Positions 45,083 through 54,038 of a stretch of DNA of 64,000 nt are shown piece after piece; the first letter of the stretch is position 1, and every line of letters starts with the position of its first letter. Origin of the DNA: Pseudomonas fluorescens (GTDB lineage: Bacteria > Pseudomonadota > Gammaproteobacteria > Pseudomonadales > Pseudomonadaceae); assembly GCF_902498195.1 (NCBI RefSeq), contig NZ_CABVIY010000001.1, forward strand, positions 558,001 through 622,000, read 5' to 3'. A program made the position numbers and the translations under genes. A model generated the notes under the pieces. It was not told the origin of the DNA, did not search any database, and worked only from the letters and a program-made list of their open reading frames with translations.

Positions 45083-46716
45083 GCATGTCATCCCACACTG
45101 CGTTGCTGAACGTGCAAAACCTGAAGATTCGCGTGGGCGAGCATGGCCCGCTGGCCGTCGATGACCTGAGCTTCAGCGTCGCGCCGGGCGAGATCGTGGC
45201 CCTGGTGGGCGAGTCCGGCAGCGGCAAGACCATGGCCGCGCGGGCGGCCATCGGTTTGCTACCGATGCCGATGCAGGTGTGCGGCGGACGCCTGGATTTC
45301 CAGGGCCGCGACCTGGTGACCACCGATACCGCCGGGCTGCGGGCCATCCGTGGCGCAAGCATCGGCATGGTGTTCCAGGAACCGATGGTGTCGCTCAACC
45401 CGGCCTTGAAAATCGGCCAGCAGATGAGCGAAGCACTGCAACTGCACACGGACCTGAATGCCGGGCAGATCCGTGAACGCTGCCTGACCATGTTGCGGCG
45501 CATCGGCATCAAGGATGCCGAGCGCTGCCTGGAGGCCTACCCGCACCAGTTCTCCGGCGGCATGCGCCAGCGGATCATGCTGGCCTCGGTGATGCTGTTG
45601 CGCCCGGCGCTGCTGATTGCCGATGAGCCGACCACGGCGCTCGATTGCCTGGCGCAGCTTGATGTCATCGAGTTGATGCTCGAACTGACCCGCGAGCAGG
45701 GCACGGCGATCCTGTTCATCAGCCATGACCTGTCCCTGGTGGCGCGCTATGCCCACAAAGTGGTGGTGATGCGCCACGGCAAATCGGTGGAGCAGGGCAC
45801 GATCCACGACATCCTGCTGGCGCCGAAGGCCGAGTACACCCGCCAGTTGCTCGAAGCCTTGCCCCGGCGCGGCGCACTGGCACCGCTGCCGGCGAGCAAC
45901 GGGCCGCTGGTGGAGGTCGACCAGGTGTGCATCGAACACCCCGGTCCGCCATCGTTCTGGGGCAAGCGCCAGCACAAGCGTGTGGTGCATTCGGCGAGCC
46001 TTTCGATTGCACCGGGCGAAACCCTGGCGCTGGTCGGTGGCAGTGGCTCGGGCAAGACCACCCTCGGCCGTTCGCTGGTGGGGCTGATCAAGCCTTGCGC
46101 CGGTTCGATCCGCTTCAAGGGCGTCGATATCCTCAAGGCGGCCAACCGTACCCATCGCCTGCAATGCCAGATGATTTTCCAGGACCCGTATTCGTCGCTT
46201 AATCCACGGATGAAAATCGGCGAGATCCTTGCCGAACCGTTGCGCCACGAACCGGGCCTCAACGCCGCCCAGCGCCGCGAACGGGTGGCGCAGACCCTGC
46301 GCGATGTCGGCCTGGCCGATCATTTTGTCGAGCGCTTTCCCCATCAGCTGTCCGGGGGCCAGCGCCAGCGCGTCGCCATCGGCCGGGCCCTGGTGCGCCA
46401 TCCGCAACTGGTGATCGCCGACGAACCGATCTCCGCCCTGGACATGACCATCCAGAAGCAGATCCTCGAATTGTTCGAGCGTTTGCAGGCCCAGTACGGC
46501 TTTGCCTGCCTGTTCATCTCCCATGACCTGGCGGCCGTGGAGCGCATCGCCCACCGGGTGGCGGTGATGCACCAGGGCGAGGTGGTGGAAGTCGGCGGGC
46601 GCGAACAGGTCTTCGACCACCCGCGGCATCCGTACACGCGCCAATTGCTGGCGGCGGCCAGCCCGCTGGAAAAACTCGCCGATGGCGGTTACCGGATACG
46701 ACCGGCCAGCCATTGA
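45079..46716 (+). CDS. ABC transporter ATP-binding protein, fused DppD-DppF type
   Basis: 545 residues with two complete nucleotide-binding domains. NBD1 has Walker A GESGSGKT and signature SGGMRQRI; NBD2 has Walker A GGSGSGKT, signature LSGGQRQRV and IADEPISALD. In many family-5 importers the two ATPases are separate; here they are fused as in GsiA/YejF. The start overlaps the permease stop by four bases. Confidence 0.93.
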   Translation: MSMSSHTALLNVQNLKIRVGEHGPLAVDDLSFSVAPGEIVALVGESGSGKTMAARAAIGLLPMPMQVCGGRLDFQGRDLVTTDTAGLRAIRGASIGMVFQEPMVSLNPALKIGQQMSEALQLHTDLNAGQIRERCLTMLRRIGIKDAERCLEAYPHQFSGGMRQRIMLASVMLLRPALLIADEPTTALDCLAQLDVIELMLELTREQGTAILFISHDLSLVARYAHKVVVMRHGKSVEQGTIHDILLAPKAEYTRQLLEALPRRGALAPLPASNGPLVEVDQVCIEHPGPPSFWGKRQHKRVVHSASLSIAPGETLALVGGSGSGKTTLGRSLVGLIKPCAGSIRFKGVDILKAANRTHRLQCQMIFQDPYSSLNPRMKIGEILAEPLRHEPGLNAAQRRERVAQTLRDVGLADHFVERFPHQLSGGQRQRVAIGRALVRHPQLVIADEPISALDMTIQKQILELFERLQAQYGFACLFISHDLAAVERIAHRVAVMHQGEVVEVGGREQVFDHPRHPYTRQLLAAASPLEKLADGGYRIRPASH

Positions 46717-46842
46717 AGTAACCGCCTGATTTAACACCCTGATTGCACCCCGCGCGCCCGTCCAAGATTGGCGCGAAGGGGCAAGTCATGTCCGAAAAAC
46801 AATAAGACCCACTCATACACGACGACTGCCAGGAGCCAAGCA

Positions 46843-48129
46843 ATGAGCAACAACAGCAACCTGAACCTGATCATGACCGGTGTCAGCCTGATGGGCGGGG
46901 GCCTGTTCAGTGCCCAGGCCCAGGCTGAATTCATCAAGGACAGCAAGGCCGATCTGGAGTTGAAGAACTACTACTTCAACCGCGATTACCGTGAAGACGC
47001 CGGGCAGTCGAAACGCGAGGAATGGGCCCAGGGGTTCATCCTCAACCTGAAGTCGGGCTTCACCGAAGGCACGGTCGGTTTTGGTGTCGACGCGGTCGGC
47101 ATGCTCGGCCTGAAACTCGATTCCAGCCCCGACCGCTCCGGCTCCGGCCTGCTGTCGCGGGACAACGAGGCCGAGCCCGGCAAGCCGAGCTACGCCAAGC
47201 GCGCCCACGACGACTATTCCAAGCTGGGCGTGACCGGGAAAATGCGCCTGGCCAAAAGCGAGTTGCGCAGCGGCTATCTGCTGCCGGACCTGCCCACCCT
47301 GCAGCCGAACACCAGCCGGTTGTTCCCGCAGAGCTTCCGCGGCACTCAGCTGACATCGGCGGACATCAAGGACCTGACCCTCACCGGCGGCCAGATCGAC
47401 CGGACCAAACAGCGTGAGTCCACCGACTACGAAGACATGGGGCTGACCAGCCAGAGCGGTGCCTATAAAAGTTCGGCCAAGAGTGACCAGTTCCGTTTCA
47501 TGGGCGGCGATTACAAGCTCATGCCGAACCTGGTTTTGACCTATCACTTCGCGCAACTGGAAGACATCTACCAGCAGCACTACGTGGGCCTGAAAAACAG
47601 CTTCGCCCTCGGTGGCGGTACGCTGAAAACCGACATCCGTTACTTCGACGCGGACAAGGCCGGCGCCGGCCTGGCGGGCAAGGTCGACAACCGTGCCCTG
47701 AGTACACGCATGGCCTACAGCTACAAGGGCCACAGCCTGGGCGGCGGCTATCAGGAGCAATTCGGCGATACGCCTTTCACCTATGTCGATGGCACCAACA
47801 CCTACCTGTTCTCGGAGTATCAGCTGAGCAACTTCTCCCAGACCAACGAGCGGGTCTGGCATGCGCGCTACGACTTCGACTTTGCGGTGCTGGGGGTTCC
47901 GGGGCTGACGTTCTCGACCCGCTGGGCCAAGGGCGACCAGGCCCAGGTGCTGGGCTTTGCCGGCGAGGGGCGAGAGTGGGAGCGCGATATCGACCTGGGC
48001 TATGTGTTCCAGTCCGGGGCGCTCAAGGGGGTTTCGCTGCGCTGGCGCAACGGCCTGAGCAAGGCCAACTACCTGCGGGACATGAACGAAAACCGGGTGA
48101 TCCTGGGTTACACCGTGGCGCTTTGGTGA
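46843..48129 (+). CDS. OprD-family outer-membrane porin
   Basis: 428 residues with a signal peptide ending QAQAE. The mature start FIKDSKADLELKNYYFNRDY, SKREEWAQGFILNLKSGFTE and the final VALW are OprD-family features. A ribosome site AGGAG precedes the ATG. Located 126 bases after the importer operon on the same strand, it probably lets the importer substrate cross the outer membrane. It is a paralogue of the minus-strand OprD gene near 21 kb. Confidence 0.92.
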   Translation: MSNNSNLNLIMTGVSLMGGGLFSAQAQAEFIKDSKADLELKNYYFNRDYREDAGQSKREEWAQGFILNLKSGFTEGTVGFGVDAVGMLGLKLDSSPDRSGSGLLSRDNEAEPGKPSYAKRAHDDYSKLGVTGKMRLAKSELRSGYLLPDLPTLQPNTSRLFPQSFRGTQLTSADIKDLTLTGGQIDRTKQRESTDYEDMGLTSQSGAYKSSAKSDQFRFMGGDYKLMPNLVLTYHFAQLEDIYQQHYVGLKNSFALGGGTLKTDIRYFDADKAGAGLAGKVDNRALSTRMAYSYKGHSLGGGYQEQFGDTPFTYVDGTNTYLFSEYQLSNFSQTNERVWHARYDFDFAVLGVPGLTFSTRWAKGDQAQVLGFAGEGREWERDIDLGYVFQSGALKGVSLRWRNGLSKANYLRDMNENRVILGYTVALW

Positions 48130-48169
48130 TGAACATGTGGCCGGCAGGATTGGTGGGTTGTGCACCTAT

Positions 48170-48560
48170 CCCCTGTGGGAGCGGGCTTGCTCGCGAAGGC
48201 TTTGTGTCAGGCGACGATTGTTTGTCAGGTGTACATATCCATTCCTGCGGTCACGACCACTTAGGGTTTCGCCCTTACGGCGAGGCACTTTTTTCAAACG
48301 CCAAAAAAGTACCCAAAAAGGCTTGCGTTCGGCCTCTGGAAACGGGGCAGGTAGATCAAGATCTAAAGCCAAATCAAAAGCTACCCAATACCTGTAGGAG
48401 CGAGCCTGCTCGCGAAAAAAGTCCAGGCAACGCGGCCATTCAGACAGGGCTCGTTATCGTTGACGTCCATCGCGAGCAGGCTCGCTCCTACAAGGGATCA
48501 GACGCGTCTGCCAAAGTCAGGTCGGCTATCAGGCCGCCTCGCTTGGCTGTTGCGGCACAA
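48170..48560. repeat. Repeat region with single REP, element head and REPIN
   Basis: Contains a single REP (from 48170), then GTACATATCCATTCCTGCGG and GGTTTCGCCCTTACGGCGAG (about 48230-48290), the same head as in the elements near 3.1 and 58 kb. A REPIN follows at 48391-48494, then an inverted copy of the GGCGGCCTGATAGCCGACCTG-like tail near 48505-48545. The interior between head and REPIN differs from the other copies. No gene is visible. Confidence 0.75.
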
Positions 48561-48569
48561 CCGAGTGCA

Positions 48570-49448
48570 TCAAGCCTTATTGCGCGCCACTCCCATCTTG
48601 CTGGCCACCTCCAGGTGCCGGTGCAGCAAGGTCGAAGCCCATTCGTTATCCCCTTGCTCCAGCGCATCGAGAATCGCCAGGTGCTCCCGGCAGGACACCT
48701 TCACGCGCTCGACGTTGCTCGCCGAATGAAACTCGGTCAGTCGACGCAAGCGGTTCTGCTGCTGGATCGCTTGCAGGATGTAGGTATTGCCCGACGCCGC
48801 CGCGAGCAGTTCGTGAAACTCGGCGTTGCTTTCAAAAAAACGCTGCCCGTCGACCTGGCCTTCGAGCAGTTCGAGCTGGCGCTGGCGGCAGCGACGGAAC
48901 TGCTCGGCGTTGATCTTGAAGGTCGGCTCCAGCAGCCCGGCCGGCTCCACCAGCATGCGAAAGCGGTAACTCTCGAAGCGCGTCTGCGGGCTGCTCAGGG
49001 TCGGCAGGAACATCCAGCCGTGACCGTGCTTGCGCTGCATCACGCCTTCATCGGAGAGCCGCAGCAGGCAGCGGCGCAACACGCTTTTGCCGGCGCCGTA
49101 GCGCCTGAGCAGATCGCTTTCGGAGATCTGGTCGGGCAGGACCTGGTTCAGCCGGTCATCGATCAGCCGGGTGTACAGCGCGTCTTCCTCGTTGTGCAGC
49201 TCGTCGAACTGCTCCGGCAAAACGCCCGTGGTTTGCAGCGGCACGCGAAAGCCCTGTTGCGGCAATGGCTCGATCAGCTGCTGCTCGGCGAGGTAGGAGA
49301 GGGCGCTGCGGATCGGCGAGCGCGACACGCCCAGCCGTTGGCTCAGTTCCACTTCCTTGAGGTGGGTACCGGGTTGCAGGTCGCCGGACTGGATGGCGGA
49401 AAGGATCTGGCCGGCGACTTTGGTCTGCAGCGAGGTGAGTTGAGCCAT
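48570..49448 (-). CDS. GntR-family regulator (FCD) with an apparent second winged helix
   Basis: 292 residues. The first winged helix-turn-helix (about 1-70) reads ELSQRLGVSRSPIRSALSYL. A second similar segment follows at about 92-145 (DRLNQVLPDQISESDLLRRY, GAGKSVLRRCLLRLSDEGVM). The C-terminal part (about 150-292) is an FCD ligand-binding domain with FHELLAAASGNTYILQAIQQ and CREHLAILDALEQGD containing the metal-binding His residues. It is divergent from the hydrolase-aminotransferase-dehydrogenase operon (192-base gap) and very likely regulates it and perhaps the importer. The tandem wHTH is unusual. Confidence 0.88.
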   Translation of the reverse strand: MAQLTSLQTKVAGQILSAIQSGDLQPGTHLKEVELSQRLGVSRSPIRSALSYLAEQQLIEPLPQQGFRVPLQTTGVLPEQFDELHNEEDALYTRLIDDRLNQVLPDQISESDLLRRYGAGKSVLRRCLLRLSDEGVMQRKHGHGWMFLPTLSSPQTRFESYRFRMLVEPAGLLEPTFKINAEQFRRCRQRQLELLEGQVDGQRFFESNAEFHELLAAASGNTYILQAIQQQNRLRRLTEFHSASNVERVKVSCREHLAILDALEQGDNEWASTLLHRHLEVASKMGVARNKA

Positions 49449-49640
49449 GGCGCGTAGTGGTTCCTGTGACAGGGGAGGGAAGCATACCCGAAAAGCGCGG
49501 GGAGCCAGGAGGTCGCCGAAAACTGAATTATAAGCCGCGCAAATACATTTAAGCAGTGATCGTTAAACCAATGTGTGTATTATTTGATATATAAAAACAT
49601 TGCCGGGCAGAAAAACGGCAATTTTTGAGGATGTTGCGCC

Positions 49641-51140
49641 ATGACCTACATACCCTTGCCCAGAGCCTTGCCCCATGAACGAGGCGTCGACCCTCGCGGG
49701 ATCGTCGATTTCCTCTCGACCGTCGCCAGCGCCGGCCTGGAACTGCACAGCTTCATGCTCTATCGCCAGGGTGCGGTGGTGGCGGAGGCGTTCTGGCGTC
49801 CGTATTCGGCGCGGCGCATGCACGTGCAGCACTCGGCAACCAAGAGCTGGACCGCCACTGGCGTGGGCCTGCTGATCGACGACGGGCGCCTGAAGCTCGA
49901 AGACAAAGTGGTCAGTTTCTTCCCCGAGCTGTGCCCGGTGGACATCAGCGCCAACCTGGCGGCCATGACCGTGGAAGACTTGTTGACCATGCGCACCGGC
50001 CATCAACGGGGCATTTCCGGCGGCGACTGGCGCAACCTGAAAACCAGCTGGGTCGAGGCCTTCCTGCATGAGCCGGTGGATGAGCCGCCGGGCCAGTCGT
50101 TCATCTACAGCAGCGCCACCAGCTTCATGCTGTCGGCGATTGTCACCCAGGTCACCGGGCAGACCCTGCACGCCTTGCTGCAAGAGCGGGTCCTCGACTA
50201 TCTCGGCCTGGACAAGCTGGAGTGGGACCTGGCGCCCGGTGGCTACAACTCTGGCGGCAACGGCCTGAGCTGCACCACGGAAGACTCGTTGAAGTTCGGT
50301 GTGCTGCACCTGAACCGGGGCCAGTGGCAGGGCCGGCAATTGCTGTCTGCGCAGTGGATCGCCGAGGCCGGCCGCAATCAGGTCGAGGATGTGTGGATGG
50401 GCGAGTTCGACGGCAAGCAGTACCTGCCGCGCAACAAGGACAGCAACGCCGAGGCGCAACGCGAGGGTTACGGCTACCAGTGGTGGATGACCAAGCACGG
50501 CGGTTACTACGCCTCTGGCGTTTTCGGCCAGTACTGCATGGTGCTGCCGGACCAGGACACGGTGATCGCCTTCACCTGCGGCCTGCGCCTGGGTGAACGA
50601 CGCTTGCAGGCGGCGATCTGGGAACACTTGTTCCCGGCGCTGGGGCGTGAGGCCGCGGATCCCCACACCAGCCAGCAGCAGCTCGACACGCTGATCGATG
50701 GCTTGCGCCTGCCCGTGCTGCAAGGCTTGAGTGCCTCGCCGCAAGCCGCTGCCCTGCAAGGACGCTTCGCCGTAGAACCGAACGAAGACGGTGTGCTGGA
50801 GTTGGGCTTCGATTTTCGTGACGACTACTGCGACTTCACCCTGGTCGATCACCGTGGGCGCCACAGCCTGCGGGTCGGTTTGCAGCAGCCCGTCGAAACG
50901 CAGACCAGCCTCACCGGCAACTACCTGCATCACCAGTACCAGCCGGAGCAGACCCCGGTTATCGCCCAGGGTCGCTGGAGCGCGCAAGGCGAGTGGCGGA
51001 TGGAGTGGCGTTTCGTCGAAACCGCGTTCGGCGATCACGTCAGTTGCCGATTGGAGGAGGGCCGGCTGCTGTTCGACCGAGGCGTCAACACCAATGCCGG
51101 GTCGATGCAACGCCCGACACTCACCGCTACCCGGATCTGA
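49641..51140 (+). CDS. Serine hydrolase of the beta-lactamase fold (class C/NylB-like), cytosolic
   Basis: 499 residues. The catalytic SxxK is Ser65-Ala-Thr-Lys68 in HSATKSWTATG, and the YxN-type motif is Tyr156-Ser-Ser158 in IYSSATSFML. NSGGNGLSCTTEDSLKFG and QRGISGGDWRNLKTSW are further class-C-like blocks. About 100 residues after the fold form an extra beta-rich C-terminal domain. No signal peptide is present, so it acts in the cytosol, unlike beta-lactamases. Followed by an omega-aminotransferase and an aldehyde dehydrogenase, it may be an amide hydrolase of the 6-aminohexanoate-oligomer hydrolase kind; esterase or D-aminopeptidase activity is the alternative. Confidence 0.82.
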   Translation: MTYIPLPRALPHERGVDPRGIVDFLSTVASAGLELHSFMLYRQGAVVAEAFWRPYSARRMHVQHSATKSWTATGVGLLIDDGRLKLEDKVVSFFPELCPVDISANLAAMTVEDLLTMRTGHQRGISGGDWRNLKTSWVEAFLHEPVDEPPGQSFIYSSATSFMLSAIVTQVTGQTLHALLQERVLDYLGLDKLEWDLAPGGYNSGGNGLSCTTEDSLKFGVLHLNRGQWQGRQLLSAQWIAEAGRNQVEDVWMGEFDGKQYLPRNKDSNAEAQREGYGYQWWMTKHGGYYASGVFGQYCMVLPDQDTVIAFTCGLRLGERRLQAAIWEHLFPALGREAADPHTSQQQLDTLIDGLRLPVLQGLSASPQAAALQGRFAVEPNEDGVLELGFDFRDDYCDFTLVDHRGRHSLRVGLQQPVETQTSLTGNYLHHQYQPEQTPVIAQGRWSAQGEWRMEWRFVETAFGDHVSCRLEEGRLLFDRGVNTNAGSMQRPTLTATRI

Positions 51141-51168
51141 CCCTGATTAACTGGATGGATAACACGCA

Positions 51169-52476
51169 ATGAACCCGATTTCCTCTTCGGCGCTGTGGGC
51201 GCCGTTTACCCCGATGCGCCCGTTCAATCGCCAGCCGATGCTGTTCGACAGCGCCGAGGGCATGCATTACACCACCACCGAAGGCCGCCGGGTGCTCGAT
51301 GCCATGGCCGGACTCTGGTGCGTCAACGCCGGCCACGGCCAGGCACGCATCGTTGAAGCGATCCGCGAAGCGGCGGGGCGCCTGGACTTCGTGTCCTCGT
51401 TCAAGATGAGCCATCCGGCGGCCCTGAGCATCGCCGATCAACTGGCCGCGATCGCACCGGGCGGGCTGGAAAAGGTGTTCTTCACCAACTCAGGTTCCGA
51501 GGCGGTGGACACCGCGCTGAAGATTGCCCGCGCCTACCACCAGGCCCGTGGCGACAGTCGCCGGACCAAGTTGATCGGCCGCGCCAAGGGTTATCACGGC
51601 ATGGGGTTTGGCGGCTTGTCGGTGTCCGGTATCGGACGGCAGAAGCGCGACTTCGGGCCGCTGCTGGGCGATGTGGCGCACCTGCCGCTGCCTTATGACG
51701 CCAGCCTGCGCTTCAGCGCCGGCCAGCCGCAGCAGGGCGCGCACTATGCCGAGGCGTTGTTGCAATTGCTGGAAATTCACGACCCGGCAACGGTCGCGGC
51801 GGTGATCGTCGAGCCGGTGACCGGCTCCGGCGGGGTGTACGCGCCGCCTGTGGGTTACCTGCAAAAACTGCGGGAAATTTGCGACCGCCATGGCGTGCTG
51901 CTGATTTTCGATGAGGTGATTACCGGTTTCGGTCGCCTGGGGCATTCGTTCGCCGCCCAGGCCTTCGGCGTGACGCCCGACCTGATGACCCTGGCCAAAG
52001 GCCTGACCAACGGCGCTGTGCCCATGGGTGCGGTGCTGGTCAGCGGTTCGGTGTATGAGGCGTTCATGCAAGGTCCCGAACAAGCCATCGAGCTGATGCA
52101 CGGCTACACCTATTCGGCCCATCCGCTGGCCTGTGCGGCGGGGTTGGCGACCCTGGCGGTGCATGAGGAGCTGGGTATCAACGCTCACGTTCGGCAGGTC
52201 GCTCCGGTCTGGCAGAATGCGGCGCTGGCATTGCGTGACAGCCCCCTGGTGCAGGACGTGCGCGCCATCGGTCTGCTGTGCGCCGTGGAACTCAAGACAC
52301 GCGACGGTGCGCCAGGCGCCCGTGCCGCCGAGGTCGCGCAGCGCTGTTTCGACGCCGGGCTGCTGGTGCGCGCCTCGAGCGAGAACATCGTGCTGTCGCC
52401 GCCGCTGATCATCAGCGAAGAGCAGATCGCGCTGATCTTCGACACCTTGCAGCGTGTGCTCGATCAAGTCGCCTGA
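51169..52476 (+). CDS. Class-III (omega) aminotransferase
   Basis: 435 residues. PLP-binding Lys277 is in TLAKGLTNGAVPMGAV; FTNSGSEAVDTALKIARAYH, KGYHGMGFGG and LLIFDEVITGFGRLG are standard for omega-amino-acid:pyruvate aminotransferases. The opening WAPFTPMRPFNRQPMLFDSA is close to that of beta-alanine:pyruvate transaminase. It should transfer the terminal amino group of an omega-amino acid to pyruvate, giving a semialdehyde. The stop is followed after nine bases by the aldehyde dehydrogenase. Confidence 0.9.
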   Translation: MNPISSSALWAPFTPMRPFNRQPMLFDSAEGMHYTTTEGRRVLDAMAGLWCVNAGHGQARIVEAIREAAGRLDFVSSFKMSHPAALSIADQLAAIAPGGLEKVFFTNSGSEAVDTALKIARAYHQARGDSRRTKLIGRAKGYHGMGFGGLSVSGIGRQKRDFGPLLGDVAHLPLPYDASLRFSAGQPQQGAHYAEALLQLLEIHDPATVAAVIVEPVTGSGGVYAPPVGYLQKLREICDRHGVLLIFDEVITGFGRLGHSFAAQAFGVTPDLMTLAKGLTNGAVPMGAVLVSGSVYEAFMQGPEQAIELMHGYTYSAHPLACAAGLATLAVHEELGINAHVRQVAPVWQNAALALRDSPLVQDVRAIGLLCAVELKTRDGAPGARAAEVAQRCFDAGLLVRASSENIVLSPPLIISEEQIALIFDTLQRVLDQVA

Positions 52477-52485
52477 GGAGGCCCG

Positions 52486-53913
52486 ATGAATTACCAGGAC
52501 TTCTATATCGACGGCCAGTGGGTCAAGCCCCTGGGCGGCGACACCCTGGCGGTGATCGACCCGTCCACCGAGGGCGCCATTGGTGTGATCAGCCTGGGCA
52601 GCCGTGCCGACCTTGATCTGGCCGTGGCGGCGGCCCGACGTGCCTTCCCGCTGTACGCGGCATGGTCGCGGGAGCAACGCCTGGACCTGTTGGCCGCCAT
52701 CATCGAAGGCTATCGCCAGCACAGTGAAGCGCTGGTGGAACTGGTGCACCGGGAGATGGGCGCGCCGCTGTCGCTGGCCCGCAGTGCCCATGTGCCGGCG
52801 GGGCTTGGGCACTTGCAACGGGCCTTCGAGGTGCTGCGCAACTACGCGTTCGACCAGCCGCACGGCACCACCCTGATCAGTCGCGAGCCGATTGGCGTCT
52901 GCGGGTTGATCACGCCCTGGAACTGGCCGCTCAACCAGTTGACCTGCAAGCTCGCGCCGGCCCTGGCGGCCGGTTGCACCCTGGTGCTCAAACCGAGCGA
53001 GAAGGCGCCGTTGTCAGCGATGTTGCTGGCCGACATTCTGCACCGGGCCGGCGTACCCAAGGGCGTGTTCAACCTGGTCAATGGCGATGGCCCGACCCTT
53101 GGCGACGGCATCGCCCGCCATCCCGACATCGACATGGTTTCGTTCACCGGCTCGACCGGCGCCGGCATCGCTGTGGCCAAGGCCGCGGCGGATACGGTCA
53201 AGCGGGTGTCCCAGGAGTTGGGCGGCAAGTCAGCCAACCTGATCCTCGCCGATGCCGACATCGACAGCGCGGTCCGGCACGGCGTGACCAGTTGTTTTCG
53301 CAACAGCGGGCAATCGTGCAACGCACCGACCCGGTTGTTGATTCCAAGGGCGTTGCAGGCGCAGGCCGTGGACATCGCCCGCAGCGTCGCGGCGCAGATC
53401 TGTTTCGACGACAGCCATCCGGCCAGTGCCATGGGGCCGCTGGCCAATGCCGCGCAATTTGAACGGGTGCAGGCGTTGATCGGTGCCGCCATCGATCAAG
53501 GGGCGCACCCCGTATGCGGCGGCGTCGGGCGCCCGGACGGTGTGAGCCGGGGTTATTACACGAGGCCGACGGTGTTCGCCGATGTCCATCCGGACATGCC
53601 GATCGCCCGGGAGGAAGTGTTCGGGCCGGTGCTGGTGATCATCCCCTATGACACCGAAGACGAGGCGGTGGCGATTGCCAATGACAGTCCTTACGGCCTT
53701 TCGGGGTATGTCACGGCGGGCACGCTGGACAGGGCCCGTTCGGTGGCACGGCGCCTGCGTACAGGCATGGTTCACCTCAACGGCAGCAAGGCTGACAACG
53801 GCGCGCCGTTTGGCGGTTACAAGCAGTCGGGCAATGGCCGCGAGTGGGGGGTGCACGGGCTGGAGGATTATCTGGAAGTGAAGTCGATGTTTGGTTATGA
53901 GCCGGCCGCCTAG
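52486..53913 (+). CDS. Aldehyde dehydrogenase family protein (semialdehyde dehydrogenase)
   Basis: 475 residues. Catalytic Cys278 in NSGQSCNAPTR, Glu in VSQELGGKSANLI, NAD-binding FTGSTGAGIAV, and ITPWNWPLNQLTCKLAPALA are present. It follows the aminotransferase with an AGGAGG site and should oxidise the resulting semialdehyde to a dicarboxylate. With the upstream hydrolase this makes a three-step cytosolic route. Confidence 0.92.
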   Translation: MNYQDFYIDGQWVKPLGGDTLAVIDPSTEGAIGVISLGSRADLDLAVAAARRAFPLYAAWSREQRLDLLAAIIEGYRQHSEALVELVHREMGAPLSLARSAHVPAGLGHLQRAFEVLRNYAFDQPHGTTLISREPIGVCGLITPWNWPLNQLTCKLAPALAAGCTLVLKPSEKAPLSAMLLADILHRAGVPKGVFNLVNGDGPTLGDGIARHPDIDMVSFTGSTGAGIAVAKAAADTVKRVSQELGGKSANLILADADIDSAVRHGVTSCFRNSGQSCNAPTRLLIPRALQAQAVDIARSVAAQICFDDSHPASAMGPLANAAQFERVQALIGAAIDQGAHPVCGGVGRPDGVSRGYYTRPTVFADVHPDMPIAREEVFGPVLVIIPYDTEDEAVAIANDSPYGLSGYVTAGTLDRARSVARRLRTGMVHLNGSKADNGAPFGGYKQSGNGREWGVHGLEDYLEVKSMFGYEPAA

Positions 53914-53935
53914 CGATTCTTTTCGGTGAATTTGA

Positions 53936-54010
53936 CGGCCTCTTCGCGAGCAAGCCCGCTCCCACAGTGAAACGCATTTCAACTGTGGGAGCGGGCTTGC
54001 TCGCGAAGGC
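53936..54010. repeat. REPIN after the aldehyde dehydrogenase
   Basis: GCGAGCAAGCCCGCTCCCAC and GTGGGAGCGGGCTTGCTCGC facing each other with a short centre, between two convergent genes. Confidence 0.85.
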
Positions 54011-54038
54011 GTCAGTCCAGTCAGCGCAGAACAAATGC

